Positions 51,495 through 61,072 of a DNA stretch of 64,000 nucleotides are shown piece after piece (positions within the stretch are counted from its first letter, which is position 1; each line of letters opens with the position of its first letter). The stretch is from Flammeovirgaceae bacterium 311. GTDB taxonomy: Bacteria > Bacteroidota > Bacteroidia > Cytophagales > Cyclobacteriaceae. Made by a program: the position numbers and the translations under genes. A model generated the notes under the pieces. The model saw nothing but the letters and a program-made list of their open reading frames with translations, was not told the origin of the DNA and did not search any database. Location: NCBI GenBank assembly GCA_000597885.1, contig CP004371.1:310001-374000 (forward strand), read 5' to 3'.

Positions 51495-53966
51495 TTACCG
51501 CTTACTCACAGGAAAATATACCCTGAAAGTAGTGCCGGTTCCTTCCCTGCTTTCTGCTTCAATCTTACCACCAGCATTTTCAATAATTCGTTTTATAAGG
51601 TACAAACCTATTCCTGAACCTTTCACGTGGGTATGAAAGCGCTTAAACATAGAAAATAGTTTTTTCTGGTTGGCTTCATTGATGCCCATCCCATTATCCT
51701 GAACAGAAAGTACTGTAAAACCTTCCTCCTGATAGGAAGAGATCTTGATTATGGGAGAACTGCCGGGCTTTCTGTATTTGATGGCATTGGAAAGTAGATT
51801 ATAAAAAATACTTCTGAGGTTATGAGAAGCAAATACAACAGTTTCTACATTTAGGTCCAGCTGCAGTTTTGTTCCTGTTTCTTTTATCTGATCCCATAAA
51901 TCGGACACTACATCATTCATAGATGCTTCAAAACTGAGCTTTTCCGTCTGCTCATCTTCCTTTTGTATGCGGGTTATGTCCGTAAGGGCATCAATAGTCC
52001 GTTTCAGGCGGTGAATGGAAGTGTGCATCATGGACAAAAACTGCATCTGCTCCTGGTGTTGAGGATCCTTTAAGCTTCGCTGAAGCAGAGTAATGAGCCC
52101 TTCCATGTTTACAATCGGAGATCTCAGGTCGTGCGAGGCGGTGTAGATAAAATTATCCAGGTCTGTGTTAATGCGTTTTAGTTCTTCGTGACTTTGGTGC
52201 AATGCTTCTTCAGCATCTTTACGTTCTGTAATGTCAACTGCAATTCCAACCAGCCTGATAGGTTTGCCCCCGGTATCGAATAATACCTTTCCCTTCATAC
52301 TGATCCATTTCACCAGCCCATCCGAAGCATTGATCTTAAACTCCTGCCTGATGCTGCCCCTTTGCAGTGCAAGCTGATATTCGCGGTAAACCTGGTCTTT
52401 GAACTCGGTTACCACATGATCCATAAACATCTCTAAGTTCCAGTGAGCAGGAGTAGTGCTATAGCCAAACATTTTATCGTATAAAGGTGAGTGATAGGAT
52501 CTGTTGTTAACAGGATCATACTGCCAGATGGCCATCTGCCCAGCTTCCAGGGCAAGCATCAGGTTTTCTTCACTTTCCTCTACTTTTTTCCTGGCCTCTA
52601 CCTGTTCGGTAACATCCACCCCGTAGATAATCACTCCTTCGGTCTCTCCTTTGGGATTCAGGTAGGGCATATATACAAAATTAATATATGCCTGGTGCAG
52701 GTGTCCGTCATTATATCTGTCTATCAGCGCGGGAAACTCATTAAGGCTGATCATTTTGCCACCCTGCAGTACTTCCTGCACAAATTCAAAATATCCCTGT
52801 CCCTCTAATTCCGGCCATGCCTCCCGCATAGGAATTCCCAGCACCTGACGGCCTCCCCACAGTTTTGTAAAAGCTTCGTTGCAAAGTACAATGCTGCCTT
52901 CTTCACCTGCCATAATACCAATCAGCCCGGGCACCTGCATAAACAGCTGATATAGCCACTGACGCTGGTAATCAATTTCTGAAGTGCGTATCTGTACCCG
53001 TTCTTCCAGCACTGTATTAAATTGTAGCAGTTGGGTTCTGGTATTTTCCAGCTCTTCGTTACTTGCCCTAAGCTCTTCTATCACTGCCTGCAGTTCATCC
53101 TTCTGCTCCTGCAGCAATTTGTTTTTTTCTTTAAGTGCATCCTCCTGCTCCTTGCGCCTGCTAATATCATGCATAATGCTGATACCGCCCCTGAGCTTAC
53201 CATCAGTACTAAAAAGTGGCACCACGTTCACATCATAATAGCCATTCTTTAACCTGGAAGGTCTGTCTTTCAGGTAAACAGACTTTCCTTTAAGAACGGC
53301 CAAAATAGCGCTGCCTTCTTCGGTTTGCTGATAATCGGGCCAGATCTCAAAGATCTTTTTCTCCAGTACATCTGCTCTGCTGATACGATTGTGCTGTTCC
53401 AGCACCCTGTTATATACAAATATGTTCAGGTCATGATCAAATGCCAGAATTCCATCTACACTGTGGTCAATAACCGACGCCAGCATGTTGCGCTCCGTTA
53501 AAAGCTCTTCCTGCTGTATCAATTCATAGAGATCAAAAGCCTTCAGATTAACCAGTGTGGTAAACTCCTCCAGCTCCTCCAGAATCTCTATACCAATTGA
53601 AAAATCTGAAGTATATCGGGTTAAGAATCTGCTGAATAATTTTCTGCGTACGCTAAAAGCCAGTAGGAGGTCTGCAGCCCTGACTTCATCACGGTCATAT
53701 GCTTCTGTTTGATTCTTATACCACTGGTCTACCTGCTTAAACGCCTGCTCAAGTGCAGAATCATCAATTACCTGTTGCAAAAATTCTTGCAGCGACTTCT
53801 TTGCCTGTGTCAGCTGCTGTTCCCGTGGCATATTTTCAAATACCTTCAGAATAGGCAATTCAGAGCTGTACAGCAGCTGTAAATAAAATTCGGATAATTC
53901 GGTCAGCTGCTGTTGCAGCAGGTACTGAGCAAACTCTTTGAAAAGTCTGAATTCAAATGAATAATG
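51495..53966 (-). CDS. PAS-domain sensor histidine kinase
   Basis: A large soluble kinase with no clear membrane span. Residues about 1-165 form an all-helical sensor (FRLFKEFAQYLLQQQLTELS...) resembling RsbR-N/globin-like domains. Three PAS domains follow (around 175-290, 350-470 and 475-600), with a coiled coil between the first two (KEKNKLLQEQKDELQAVIEEL). HisKA carries the phospho-acceptor in YTASHDLRSP at about residue 610. HATPase_c has NLLSNAIKY, VQDNGMGI and GSGIGLYLIKRII. I start at the ATG giving MHYSFEFRLF; a start 13 codons upstream is possible. No response regulator is adjacent, so it is an orphan kinase. Confidence 0.9.
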   Translation of the reverse strand, partial: HYSFEFRLFKEFAQYLLQQQLTELSEFYLQLLYSSELPILKVFENMPREQQLTQAKKSLQEFLQQVIDDSALEQAFKQVDQWYKNQTEAYDRDEVRAADLLLAFSVRRKLFSRFLTRYTSDFSIGIEILEELEEFTTLVNLKAFDLYELIQQEELLTERNMLASVIDHSVDGILAFDHDLNIFVYNRVLEQHNRISRADVLEKKIFEIWPDYQQTEEGSAILAVLKGKSVYLKDRPSRLKNGYYDVNVVPLFSTDGKLRGGISIMHDISRRKEQEDALKEKNKLLQEQKDELQAVIEELRASNEELENTRTQLLQFNTVLEERVQIRTSEIDYQRQWLYQLFMQVPGLIGIMAGEEGSIVLCNEAFTKLWGGRQVLGIPMREAWPELEGQGYFEFVQEVLQGGKMISLNEFPALIDRYNDGHLHQAYINFVYMPYLNPKGETEGVIIYGVDVTEQVEARKKVEESEENLMLALEAGQMAIWQYDPVNNRSYHSPLYDKMFGYSTTPAHWNLEMFMDHVVTEFKDQVYREYQLALQRGSIRQEFKINASDGLVKWISMKGKVLFDTGGKPIRLVGIAVDITERKDAEEALHQSHEELKRINTDLDNFIYTASHDLRSPIVNMEGLITLLQRSLKDPQHQEQMQFLSMMHTSIHRLKRTIDALTDITRIQKEDEQTEKLSFEASMNDVVSDLWDQIKETGTKLQLDLNVETVVFASHNLRSIFYNLLSNAIKYRKPGSSPIIKISSYQEEGFTVLSVQDNGMGINEANQKKLFSMFKRFHTHVKGSGIGLYLIKRIIENAGGKIEAESREGTGTTFRVYFPVSKR

Positions 53967-54005
53967 CATCTGGAGGAGAGAGAAGGCAAAACCAGCTTCT
54001 ACCAA

Positions 54006-54641
54006 TATGTGAAAGACGCTGGAAAGATTAAAGTGTTAAGTTCTAAAACTTAAAGATATACAGCCTATTGTTAAGTTTTCATTTCTGTTGCTGCTTATTT
54101 AAAAAATGCTCAGCTATATCTAAAGCCCATACCCTAGTAGCCGGCCTTGAAGGCACCATTGTCATGATCAGTTCAGGGATTTCAGCGCATTCCACATAAA
54201 AAGGGAATATTGCCAGCAGGGCTTTGGTTTAATCAGGTACAAAATAAATACAATAAGTCGTATTGATAATTATCGTGGCTGTCATGTGTTTCTCAAACAT
54301 TTCTTTGTGAATACTGGTAATAACATTAAACAGAGATTAAACTGCCAGGTTCTGTTATATAGGGTATGCTAAACAGATTTGATTCAATAATATTTAGTCT
54401 GTAAGCCTCTTAGGCTTTATTAGCGGTTTTTTAAAACTATTTGATGCAATGAAACCATAAGCCAAAATTTTATGTAATCTGCATGAAGCACTTAATATTT
54501 TCCTATATTTCGGACAATACTGAGAAGTTATTCATTCCATTATTATATAAGTGCTTTGCCTGCCCAGCCTCATGCAATACTCTTTACATACATTAACATT
54601 ATGGATTATTTCTTTTTTTCCAGGTAATTCAGCAAAATAAA
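54006..54641. other. Long divergent intergenic region
   Basis: It holds promoters of the kinase and desaturase genes. A 49-codon minus-strand frame with protein-like composition but no start codon at its head (54079-54228) may be a gene remnant. A small AAGCCT/AGGCTT hairpin is at 54403-54417. Confidence 0.4.
54079..54228 (-). pseudogene. Possible gene remnant upstream of the histidine kinase
   Basis: A minus-strand frame open from a TAA at 54229-54231 to a TGA at 54079-54081. Its translation (ALLAIFPFYVECAEIPELI..., ...RVWALDIAEHFLNKQQQK) has natural-looking composition and an amphipathic charged C-terminus, but it lacks an initiator at the head. It may be the 3' end of a lost gene that once preceded the kinase. 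I do not recognise the family. Confidence 0.3.
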
Positions 54642-55754
54642 ATGACCAGAAAATCACAAATCAGGTTTGTGTCGAAAGACAAAAACTTATTCTTTGCTAC
54701 ACTCCGCCAGAGAGTAGATCAGTACTTTACTCAAAACAATATTTCTCAGCATGCCAATACAAGTATGATTGTAAAAACAATTGTACTGTTTGCTGCCTAC
54801 CTGTTACCCTTTGCGCTTATTTTAACCTTGCAGCCTCCATTCTGGATATCTATGGCACTCTGGCTGCTCATGGGTATAAGTGTGGCAGGTATTGGCATGA
54901 GTGTCATGCACGATGCCAATCACGGGGCCTATTCTTCAAATAAAAAAGTAAATGAATGGGTAGGATACTCTTTAAACCTGCTTGGAGGCGCTGTATTTAA
55001 CTGGAAGCTACAGCATAACGTGCTGCACCATACCTACACCAACGTTGTGCACATGGACGATGATATTGAAGATAAACTGGTGCTGCGTTTTTCACCGCAT
55101 ACAGATGTAAAAGGAATACACAGGTTGCAGTATATGTATGCTTTTTTGTTTTATGGCGTACTCACCCTTTACTGGGTGCTTGCAAAGGACTTTGTGCAGT
55201 ATTTCAAATACACCCGGAACGGTGTTAATACAAATACCCCGCGCCAAAACACTATTATTCTTACCAAGATAATTTTACTTAAAACAATATATCTTTTGGC
55301 TATGCTCGCAGTACCTGTTGTGGTATTCGGGCTGCCTTTAAGCCATGTAATTACCGGCTTTGTTGTTATGCACTTTGCTGCCGGCCTAATTCTGACAGTA
55401 GTGTTTCAGCTGGCCCACACAGTAGAAGGTACCAGTCACCCACTGCCAGATGAGGATGGAAATATTGAAAACAGCTGGGCGATCCATCAAATCAACACCA
55501 CTGTTAATTTCTCAAGAAATAATAAATGGATATCCTGGTATGTTGGTGGTCTTAATTTTCAGATTGAACACCATCTGTTCCCCAGGGTATGCCATGTACA
55601 TTACCCTGCCATCTCATCCATTGTAAAGGAAACAGCAGAAGAATTTGGTATTCCCTACATGGAAAATGAAACTTTTGCAGATGCGTTGCGCTCCCACATT
55701 AATACCTTGCAGCGCTTTGGAAAAACACCCAGCCTTAACGAGGCCATAGCTTAA
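54642..55754 (+). CDS. Membrane fatty acid (acyl-lipid/acyl-CoA) desaturase
   Basis: A 370-residue di-iron desaturase of the front-end/linoleoyl type. The three His boxes are HDANHG (about residues 91-96), HNVLHH (about 127-132) and QIEHHLF (about 308-314), where Q-x-x-HH is typical of the front-end group. Hydrophobic segments flank them (IVLFAAYLLPFALIL, PFWISMALWLLMGISVAGIGMSV). It would add double bonds to membrane lipids, adjusting fluidity. A compact terminator follows. Confidence 0.92.
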   Translation: MTRKSQIRFVSKDKNLFFATLRQRVDQYFTQNNISQHANTSMIVKTIVLFAAYLLPFALILTLQPPFWISMALWLLMGISVAGIGMSVMHDANHGAYSSNKKVNEWVGYSLNLLGGAVFNWKLQHNVLHHTYTNVVHMDDDIEDKLVLRFSPHTDVKGIHRLQYMYAFLFYGVLTLYWVLAKDFVQYFKYTRNGVNTNTPRQNTIILTKIILLKTIYLLAMLAVPVVVFGLPLSHVITGFVVMHFAAGLILTVVFQLAHTVEGTSHPLPDEDGNIENSWAIHQINTTVNFSRNNKWISWYVGGLNFQIEHHLFPRVCHVHYPAISSIVKETAEEFGIPYMENETFADALRSHINTLQRFGKTPSLNEAIA

Positions 55755-55780
55755 TAGACAGCAGAGGCAGAACTTAATAA

Positions 55781-55805
55781 ACCGGGATATCTCCCGGTTT
55801 TTTTT
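55781..55805 (+). terminator. Intrinsic terminator after the desaturase gene
   Basis: ACCGGGA (55781-55787) and TCCCGGT (55792-55798) pair perfectly around a TATC loop, followed by a T-run. Confidence 0.88.
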
Positions 55806-55973
55806 ATGCTGTTTCAGTTTGATCCTAAAACGCCCCGGCACAGTGGCAGGCTTGGAGATGAATAACAGCAGCATTTGTTTGCATTAAGTTGTTCCACTCC
55901 TGCATTTTTGGGAACTTAGCCCCGGTAAGGATTGTCTTGCAGAAAAACCCTTTGCAGTTTATAAATTCATAAA

Positions 55974-56279
55974 ATGAAACCATTTAATTCAGCGCTTAAC
56001 CGTTTCAGAACAATTGCCATGCTGGAAGGCTGGTCGTATTTAGTGCTGCTCTTTATTGCAATGCCTTTAAAGTACCTGGCAGATATGCCATTGCCGGTAA
56101 AATATACAGGCTGGGCACATGGAGTTCTTTTTGTACTTTATGTGGTAACCTTAGTGGAGGCGGCCTTTAGGAACCGATGGTCGGTGGTTACTGCAATGCT
56201 GGCATTTGCAGCATCGCTGGTGCCATTTGGCACATTTGTGCTCGACGCAAAGCTTCTTAGAAAGCAGCAGGCACTATAA
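55974..56279 (+). CDS. DUF3817 membrane protein
   Basis: A 101-residue integral membrane protein with three hydrophobic segments (about residues 18-36, 45-62 and 70-90). FRTIAMLEGWSYLVLLFIAMPLKYLADMP and KYTGWAHGVLFVLYV are diagnostic of DUF3817, named YdzA-like in Gram-positives. The function is not established. The short basic C-terminus (KLLRKQQAL) would face the cytoplasm. No operon partner is apparent. Confidence 0.88.
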   Translation: MKPFNSALNRFRTIAMLEGWSYLVLLFIAMPLKYLADMPLPVKYTGWAHGVLFVLYVVTLVEAAFRNRWSVVTAMLAFAASLVPFGTFVLDAKLLRKQQAL

Positions 56280-56408
56280 GCAGGAAGGGAGCCTGTCGGC
56301 TTCCGGTTCAGGAAATACTACAATTAAGCTACAATCTTACCTGCTTACAGTTAAAACTTTAGCAGCATACATAATAACTTTCCCTAATGCTTTGTTACTT
56401 TTATAGTA

Positions 56409-57536
56409 ATGAATACACTTGTTAAATATTATTGCCTGCTGGTAATTGTATTATTTGTAGCAGTATCCTGTAATCCTGAAGAAACCGGCGAGAAGATACA
56501 TGCAGTGCCTGCCAGTACTTCATTGTATTATCAGAATGCCTTACAGGCTGTTAGCAAAACAATTGACCGTTATCCTAATAATCCCGATGGATATTACCAG
56601 AAGGCACGTATCCTGGAATCTCTGGGTAATAATAATAATGCGATACTTAGTTTAAAACGTGCCGTAAAGCTAGATTCCAGCAATACACTTTACCATAAGG
56701 AGCTGGCCAGGCTATTTCTGATAACGGGAAAACACAAAAGGGCAGAAGAATCCATACAAGTTGCATGGCAGCTGGGAGATCGTACAGCCAGTACACTGGG
56801 TATTTTAACTCAGGTACATGCTGAACAGGGAGGGTATGCTCAGGCCATGAACTTTCTGAACAAAGCCCTGGAAGCGGAGCCACACAACAGTCAGCTGGTA
56901 TTCCAGAAAGGAAAGCTCTACATGATGCAGGGCGATACTGCACGTGCTAAAACGCTGTTAGAGCAAAATCTTTCGAGCCTCAGTCAGGAGCCGGAAATCT
57001 ATGAAATACTGGCAGGTATTTATCGAAACCAGAAAAAACACAAACAGGCGCTGGCCTATATCCGCAAAAGTGCCAGCCTGCAGTCCGATAATCAGGAGCT
57101 GCCCATGCAGATTGTAGAAATTTTACTGGAGGCAGGCAGACCCGATAGTGCCCAGCTGGTATTACTTGATATCCAGCGCAAAAGAGGAGAAAAGCCCGAC
57201 CTGATGCTGCTGATCGCCAGGCTTCAGATGGAGCAAAACAGGCCTGATTCCGCAGAATATTATATCAACAGAACGCTGGCACTTGACAGCCGTTCTAAAG
57301 AGGCTTACTTTTGGCTTGGGAAGCTCTATGACAAAAAGCGGCAATATTACACTGCCCGCGAGCAGTTTCGCAATGCTTTGCTGATCGATACTACCTATCA
57401 GGAGGCACGCCAGAGCCTGCTGACTGTGGAGCAAACGCTGGAACGTATTGAACGCTGGAAACAACAACAGGCACAACGACAGGCTTTACCGGAAATTGAT
57501 AATGTGAAGCCTAAAGCAGTAGAACAAAATTTTTAA
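56409..57536 (+). CDS. TPR-repeat lipoprotein
   Basis: A 375-residue exported lipoprotein (FVAVSC lipobox, Cys near residue 21) built of tetratricopeptide repeats. Recognisable TPR units include PDGYYQKARILESLGNNNNA, TLYHKELARLFLITGKHKRA and KEAYFWLGKLYDKKRQYYTA, roughly eight in all, filling residues 45-355. Such scaffolds mediate protein contacts at the envelope. The TAA stop at 57534-57536 is directly followed by the thrS ATG, so the two genes are probably cotranscribed, an odd pairing with no clear functional link. Confidence 0.88.
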   Translation: MNTLVKYYCLLVIVLFVAVSCNPEETGEKIHAVPASTSLYYQNALQAVSKTIDRYPNNPDGYYQKARILESLGNNNNAILSLKRAVKLDSSNTLYHKELARLFLITGKHKRAEESIQVAWQLGDRTASTLGILTQVHAEQGGYAQAMNFLNKALEAEPHNSQLVFQKGKLYMMQGDTARAKTLLEQNLSSLSQEPEIYEILAGIYRNQKKHKQALAYIRKSASLQSDNQELPMQIVEILLEAGRPDSAQLVLLDIQRKRGEKPDLMLLIARLQMEQNRPDSAEYYINRTLALDSRSKEAYFWLGKLYDKKRQYYTAREQFRNALLIDTTYQEARQSLLTVEQTLERIERWKQQQAQRQALPEIDNVKPKAVEQNF

Positions 57537-59477
57537 ATGGAACAGATCAATATAACGCTGCCTGATGGTAGCGTAAGGCAGTATTCGAAGGGGAGCACAG
57601 GATTAGATGTAGCCCGGAGCATCAGCGAAGGATTAGCCCGCAATGTACTTGGTGCAAAAGTGAATGGACAGGTATGGGATGCCCAGCGCCCTATTGAGCA
57701 GGATGCAGAAGTAAAGCTGCTTACCTGGAACGATACCGAGGGCAAAGCTGCCTTCTGGCACTCCAGCGCCCACTTACTGGCCGAAGCCCTGGAAGCGCTG
57801 TACCCCGGTGTAAAATTTGGTATTGGCCCCAATATCGAAAATGGCTTTTACTATGATGTTGACCTGGGCGAGCAAACGCTTGGCGAAGCTGACCTGGCCA
57901 AAATTGAGGAAAAGATGGCAGAGCTGGCAAAGAACAAGAGCGAATATGCACGCATGCCTATGTCTAAAGCCGATGCTGTAAAATATTTTGAGGAAAAGGG
58001 TGATGAGTATAAGCTGGAGTTACTGGAAGGTCTGGAAGATGGTACGATTACCTTCTACAACCAGGGTAATTTCACCGACCTTTGCCGCGGCCCCCATATT
58101 CCTCATACCGGTTTCATCAAAGCTATAAAACTGCTGAACGTAGCTGGAGCCTACTGGCGTGGCGATGAAAAGCGTAAGCAACTTACCCGCATCTATGGCA
58201 TTTCATTCCCGAAAGCAGGAGAGTTGCAGGAGTACCTCAAAATGATTGAGGAGGCAAAAAAACGCGACCACCGCAAGTTAGGTAAAGAACTGGAGTTGTT
58301 TACGTTCAGCGAAAAAGTAGGAATGGGCTTGCCACTATGGCTGCCGAAGGGTACTATGCTGCGCGAGCGCCTGGAGCAGTTTATGCGCCGTGCACAACGC
58401 AAGGCTGGTTACGAGCAGGTGGTAACACCGCACATTGGCAATAAAGAATTGTACATCACCAGTGGCCACTACGAAAAATACGGTGCCGATTCGTTTCAGC
58501 CTATCCGCACGCCGCATGAAGGTGAAGAGTTTCTGCTGAAGCCTATGAACTGCCCGCACCACTGCGAGATCTACAAATCTAAACCGCGCAGCTATAAAGA
58601 CCTGCCGCTGCGCCTGGCAGAATTTGGTACCGTGTACCGGTACGAGCAAAGCGGCGAGTTGCATGGCCTTACCCGTGTGCGTGGTTTTACTCAGGATGAT
58701 GCACACATTTTCTGCCGTCCCGATCAGGTAAAGGAAGAGTTTAAGAAAGTTATTGACCTGGTGCTAAATGTTTTTAAGGCTTTAGGTTTTGAAAACTACA
58801 CTGCGCAGGTTAGCTTACGCGATCCGGAAAACAAACAGAAGTACATTGGCGGCGATGAGCTGTGGGATAAAGCAGAGCGAGATATCATAGAAGCTGCCGA
58901 TGAGCGCGGGCTGGAAACAGTACAGGTAACAGGAGAGGCAGCCTTTTACGGGCCTAAGCTCGACTTTATGGTGCGTGATGCGCTGGGCCGAAGCTGGCAG
59001 TTGGGTACCATCCAGGTAGATTATGTCCTGCCCGAGCGCTTTAAGCTTGAGTATGTTGGTGCCGATAACCAGCGCCATCGCCCTGTTATGATCCACAGGG
59101 CACCTTTTGGCTCACTGGAGCGTTTTATAGCAGTGCTTATTGAACACTGTGGGGGTAATTTCCCGCTGTGGCTTTCGCCACAACAGGTGGCAGTGCTGCC
59201 CATCAGTGAAAAATACGCTGATTATGCTTCGGAAGTAATGGCACAATTGCAGGAGCAGGAAATTCTTGGTACTGTTGATCACCGCGATGAGAAAATAGGC
59301 CGGAAAATACGCGATGCGGAAGTGCAGAAGGTTCCTTTTATGCTGATAGTTGGCGAAAAAGAACAGGAAGAAGGCAAAGTATCCATCCGCCGTCATGGCG
59401 CTGGCGACCAGGGCAGCCTAAGCCTGGATGAATTTATTAGCGAATTTAAAGCAGAAATAAAAGATTATTTAGGCTAA
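57537..59477 (+). CDS. thrS: Threonyl-tRNA synthetase
   Basis: Charges tRNA-Thr. Full-length at 646 aa. The TGS domain is residues 1-62; the editing domain follows ([17 protein letters not shown], with the HxxxH zinc-like site); the class II catalytic core has motif 1 around [21 protein letters not shown], motif 2 [17 protein letters not shown] and motif 3 [16 protein letters not shown]. The C-terminal anticodon-binding domain begins [16 protein letters not shown]. The ATG abuts the preceding stop. The genes infC-rpmI-rplT follow, an order conserved in many bacteria. Confidence 0.97.
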   Translation: MEQINITLPDGSVRQYSKGSTGLDVARSISEGLARNVLGAKVNGQVWDAQRPIEQDAEVKLLTWNDTEGKAAFWHSSAHLLAEALEALYPGVKFGIGPNIENGFYYDVDLGEQTLGEADLAKIEEKMAELAKNKSEYARMPMSKADAVKYFEEKGDEYKLELLEGLEDGTITFYNQGNFTDLCRGPHIPHTGFIKAIKLLNVAGAYWRGDEKRKQLTRIYGISFPKAGELQEYLKMIEEAKKRDHRKLGKELELFTFSEKVGMGLPLWLPKGTMLRERLEQFMRRAQRKAGYEQVVTPHIGNKELYITSGHYEKYGADSFQPIRTPHEGEEFLLKPMNCPHHCEIYKSKPRSYKDLPLRLAEFGTVYRYEQSGELHGLTRVRGFTQDDAHIFCRPDQVKEEFKKVIDLVLNVFKALGFENYTAQVSLRDPENKQKYIGGDELWDKAERDIIEAADERGLETVQVTGEAAFYGPKLDFMVRDALGRSWQLGTIQVDYVLPERFKLEYVGADNQRHRPVMIHRAPFGSLERFIAVLIEHCGGNFPLWLSPQQVAVLPISEKYADYASEVMAQLQEQEILGTVDHRDEKIGRKIRDAEVQKVPFMLIVGEKEQEEGKVSIRRHGAGDQGSLSLDEFISEFKAEIKDYLG

Positions 59478-59525
59478 TACCAAACAAATTCCCGAAGCAG
59501 GGCATTATAAGAATTTGAAAAAAGT

Positions 59526-59608
59526 TATATTTGCGACCAAATCCGGTTACTGCACAGGTGCAGCAACCGGTTATGGTTTATGTTCAACCATAAATAAGGG
59601 AGGTAAAC
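59526..59608 (+). promoter_or_regulatory. infC leader: -7 element, tandem hairpins and strong Shine-Dalgarno
   Basis: TATATTTG (59526-59533) matches the Bacteroidota TAnnTTTG -7 box, although no good -33 box is seen. Just after the expected start lies a compound hairpin (CCGGTT 59543-59548 with AACCGG 59565-59570, inner CTGCA 59550-59554 with TGCAG 59559-59563). A second follows (TTATGGTT 59571-59578 with AACCATAA 59586-59593). The site GGGAGGT (59598-59604) comes next. This looks like an autoregulatory leader for infC-rpmI-rplT. Confidence 0.5.
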
Positions 59609-60169
59609 ATCAGAAGACCTACTAGAACTAACTTTAGGGTACGCGAAGAAGAACCCTATAAAGTTAACCGCAAAATCAGAGCTTCCCAGGTACGGGTAGT
59701 TGGAGAAAATGTAGAAACCGGCGTGTTCGGTATTGATCAGGCACTCAAAATGGCCGAAGATCAGGGATTAGACCTGGTGGAGATTTCTGCCAAGGCCGAT
59801 CCTCCGGTATGTCGTATTATCGATTACTCCAAGTTCAAGTACGAGCAGAAGAAAAAACAAAAGGAAATTAAGGCTAACGCGGCTAAAACCGTTATCAAGG
59901 AAATTCGCTTTGGCCCAAATACCGACGACCACGACTTTGAATTTAAGCTGAATCATGCCAAGAAATTTCTGGAGGAAGGCGCCAAGATTAAAGCTTATGT
60001 GCACTTTGTGGGCCGTACCATTGTTTTTAAAGAGAGGGGAGAGATTTTGCTGCTGAAGTTTGCCCAGGCGCTGGAAGAATTAGCCAAAGTTGAGCAGTTG
60101 CCAAAGCTGGAGGGTAAGCGGATGTTTCTGATGCTAACACCCAAAGCTGCTGTTCCTAAAAAGAAGTAA
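59609..60169 (+). CDS. infC: Translation initiation factor IF-3 with AUC start
   Basis: IF-3 keeps 30S subunits free and checks start-codon choice. The frame is open from the TAA at 59591, and family resemblance begins [20 protein letters not shown], well before the first GTG at 59723. No ATG, GTG or TTG precedes this conserved segment. The only codon well placed behind the strong Shine-Dalgarno GGAGGT is ATC at 59609. E. coli infC uses AUU in the same way for autoregulation, so an AUC start is credible. The product is 186 aa, with N-domain [31 protein letters not shown] and C-domain [18 protein letters not shown]. Confidence 0.92.
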   Translation: MRRPTRTNFRVREEEPYKVNRKIRASQVRVVGENVETGVFGIDQALKMAEDQGLDLVEISAKADPPVCRIIDYSKFKYEQKKKQKEIKANAAKTVIKEIRFGPNTDDHDFEFKLNHAKKFLEEGAKIKAYVHFVGRTIVFKERGEILLLKFAQALEELAKVEQLPKLEGKRMFLMLTPKAAVPKKK

Positions 60170-60192
60170 CCGATACTGTAAATTATATTATA

Positions 60193-60387
60193 ATGCCTAA
60201 AGTAAGAACGAATTCGGGAGCGAAGAAGCGTTTTAAGCTAACAGGTACTGGTAAAGTTAAGCGCAAGCATGCGTTTAAAAACCACATCCTGACCAAAAAA
60301 TCAACCAAGCGTAAGCGTGGTCTGGTTAAAACCGGTCTTGTACACGAGACAGATATGAACCGTGTACGCGACCTGCTTAATATCTAA
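60193..60387 (+). CDS. rpmI: 50S ribosomal protein L35
   Basis: A 64-residue basic protein of the large ribosomal subunit. [37 protein letters not shown] (shown here only as the family's opening; key residues are the [11 protein letters not shown]-type start and KRKHAFKNH) is unmistakable. It lies 23 bp after infC and 108 bp before rplT, the conserved IF3-L35-L20 order. Confidence 0.97.
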   Translation: MPKVRTNSGAKKRFKLTGTGKVKRKHAFKNHILTKKSTKRKRGLVKTGLVHETDMNRVRDLLNI

Positions 60388-60495
60388 TCAATCCCTAAAA
60401 AAACAAGGTTAAACATAAGTTTCACCGGGTCTATGGGTTGCCATTGAGCACGTAAGGTTCCTTTAGGAGCGCCTCTAACCGAAAACAAACGTACT

Positions 60496-60840
60496 ATGCC
60501 AAGATCAGTAAATCACGTAGCATCTAAAGCCAGGAGAAAAAAAATCCTGAAGGCCGCCAAAGGTTATTTTGGCCGCCGTAAAAATGTTTGGACTGTAGCC
60601 AAGAACGCCGTTGAGCGTGGTATGGCTTATGCCTACCGCGACCGCAAGCAGAAAAAACGAGAATACCGTAAAATCTGGATTCAGCGTATCAATGCGGGCG
60701 CTCGTCTGAATGGTTTATCTTATTCTCAGCTAATGGGCAGCCTAAAAACTGCTAACATCAATCTGAATCGTAAGGTACTGGCCGATCTGGCTATGAACCA
60801 CCCAGAGGCTTTCACAGCAATTGTATCCAAAGTAAAATAA
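60496..60840 (+). CDS. rplT: 50S ribosomal protein L20
   Basis: A 114-residue RNA-binding protein essential for early 50S assembly, and in many bacteria the translational repressor of its own operon. [19 protein letters not shown] at the start and [23 protein letters not shown] in the middle are family hallmarks. The 108-bp gap upstream could hold an L20-binding structure, but I cannot define one. A strong terminator ends the operon. Confidence 0.97.
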   Translation: MPRSVNHVASKARRKKILKAAKGYFGRRKNVWTVAKNAVERGMAYAYRDRKQKKREYRKIWIQRINAGARLNGLSYSQLMGSLKTANINLNRKVLADLAMNHPEAFTAIVSKVK

Positions 60841-60865
60841 ATCACCTTTAGGTATCGGTATTCAG

Positions 60866-60900
60866 GAACTCCACAGCGCAAGTTGTGGAGTTCTTTGTTT
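60866..60900 (+). terminator. Intrinsic terminator of the infC-rpmI-rplT operon
   Basis: GAACTCCACA (60866-60875) and TGTGGAGTTC (60884-60893) form a perfect 10-bp stem with an 8-nt loop, followed by TTTGTTT. Confidence 0.85.
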
Positions 60901-61072
60901 ATGAGGTATCGGGTAATAGGTTTGGGGTAGGTTAGTTTTTTAAGGCGGGGCGTGGTATCAGATATTTTGTAATTTGTCAATATGCCTCAGCGGCGGACCG
61001 CCATATACATGGTACCAAATATTTAACAATGACACCGGGAGCAGATATATTCCATTTTAATGATAGTGAAAC

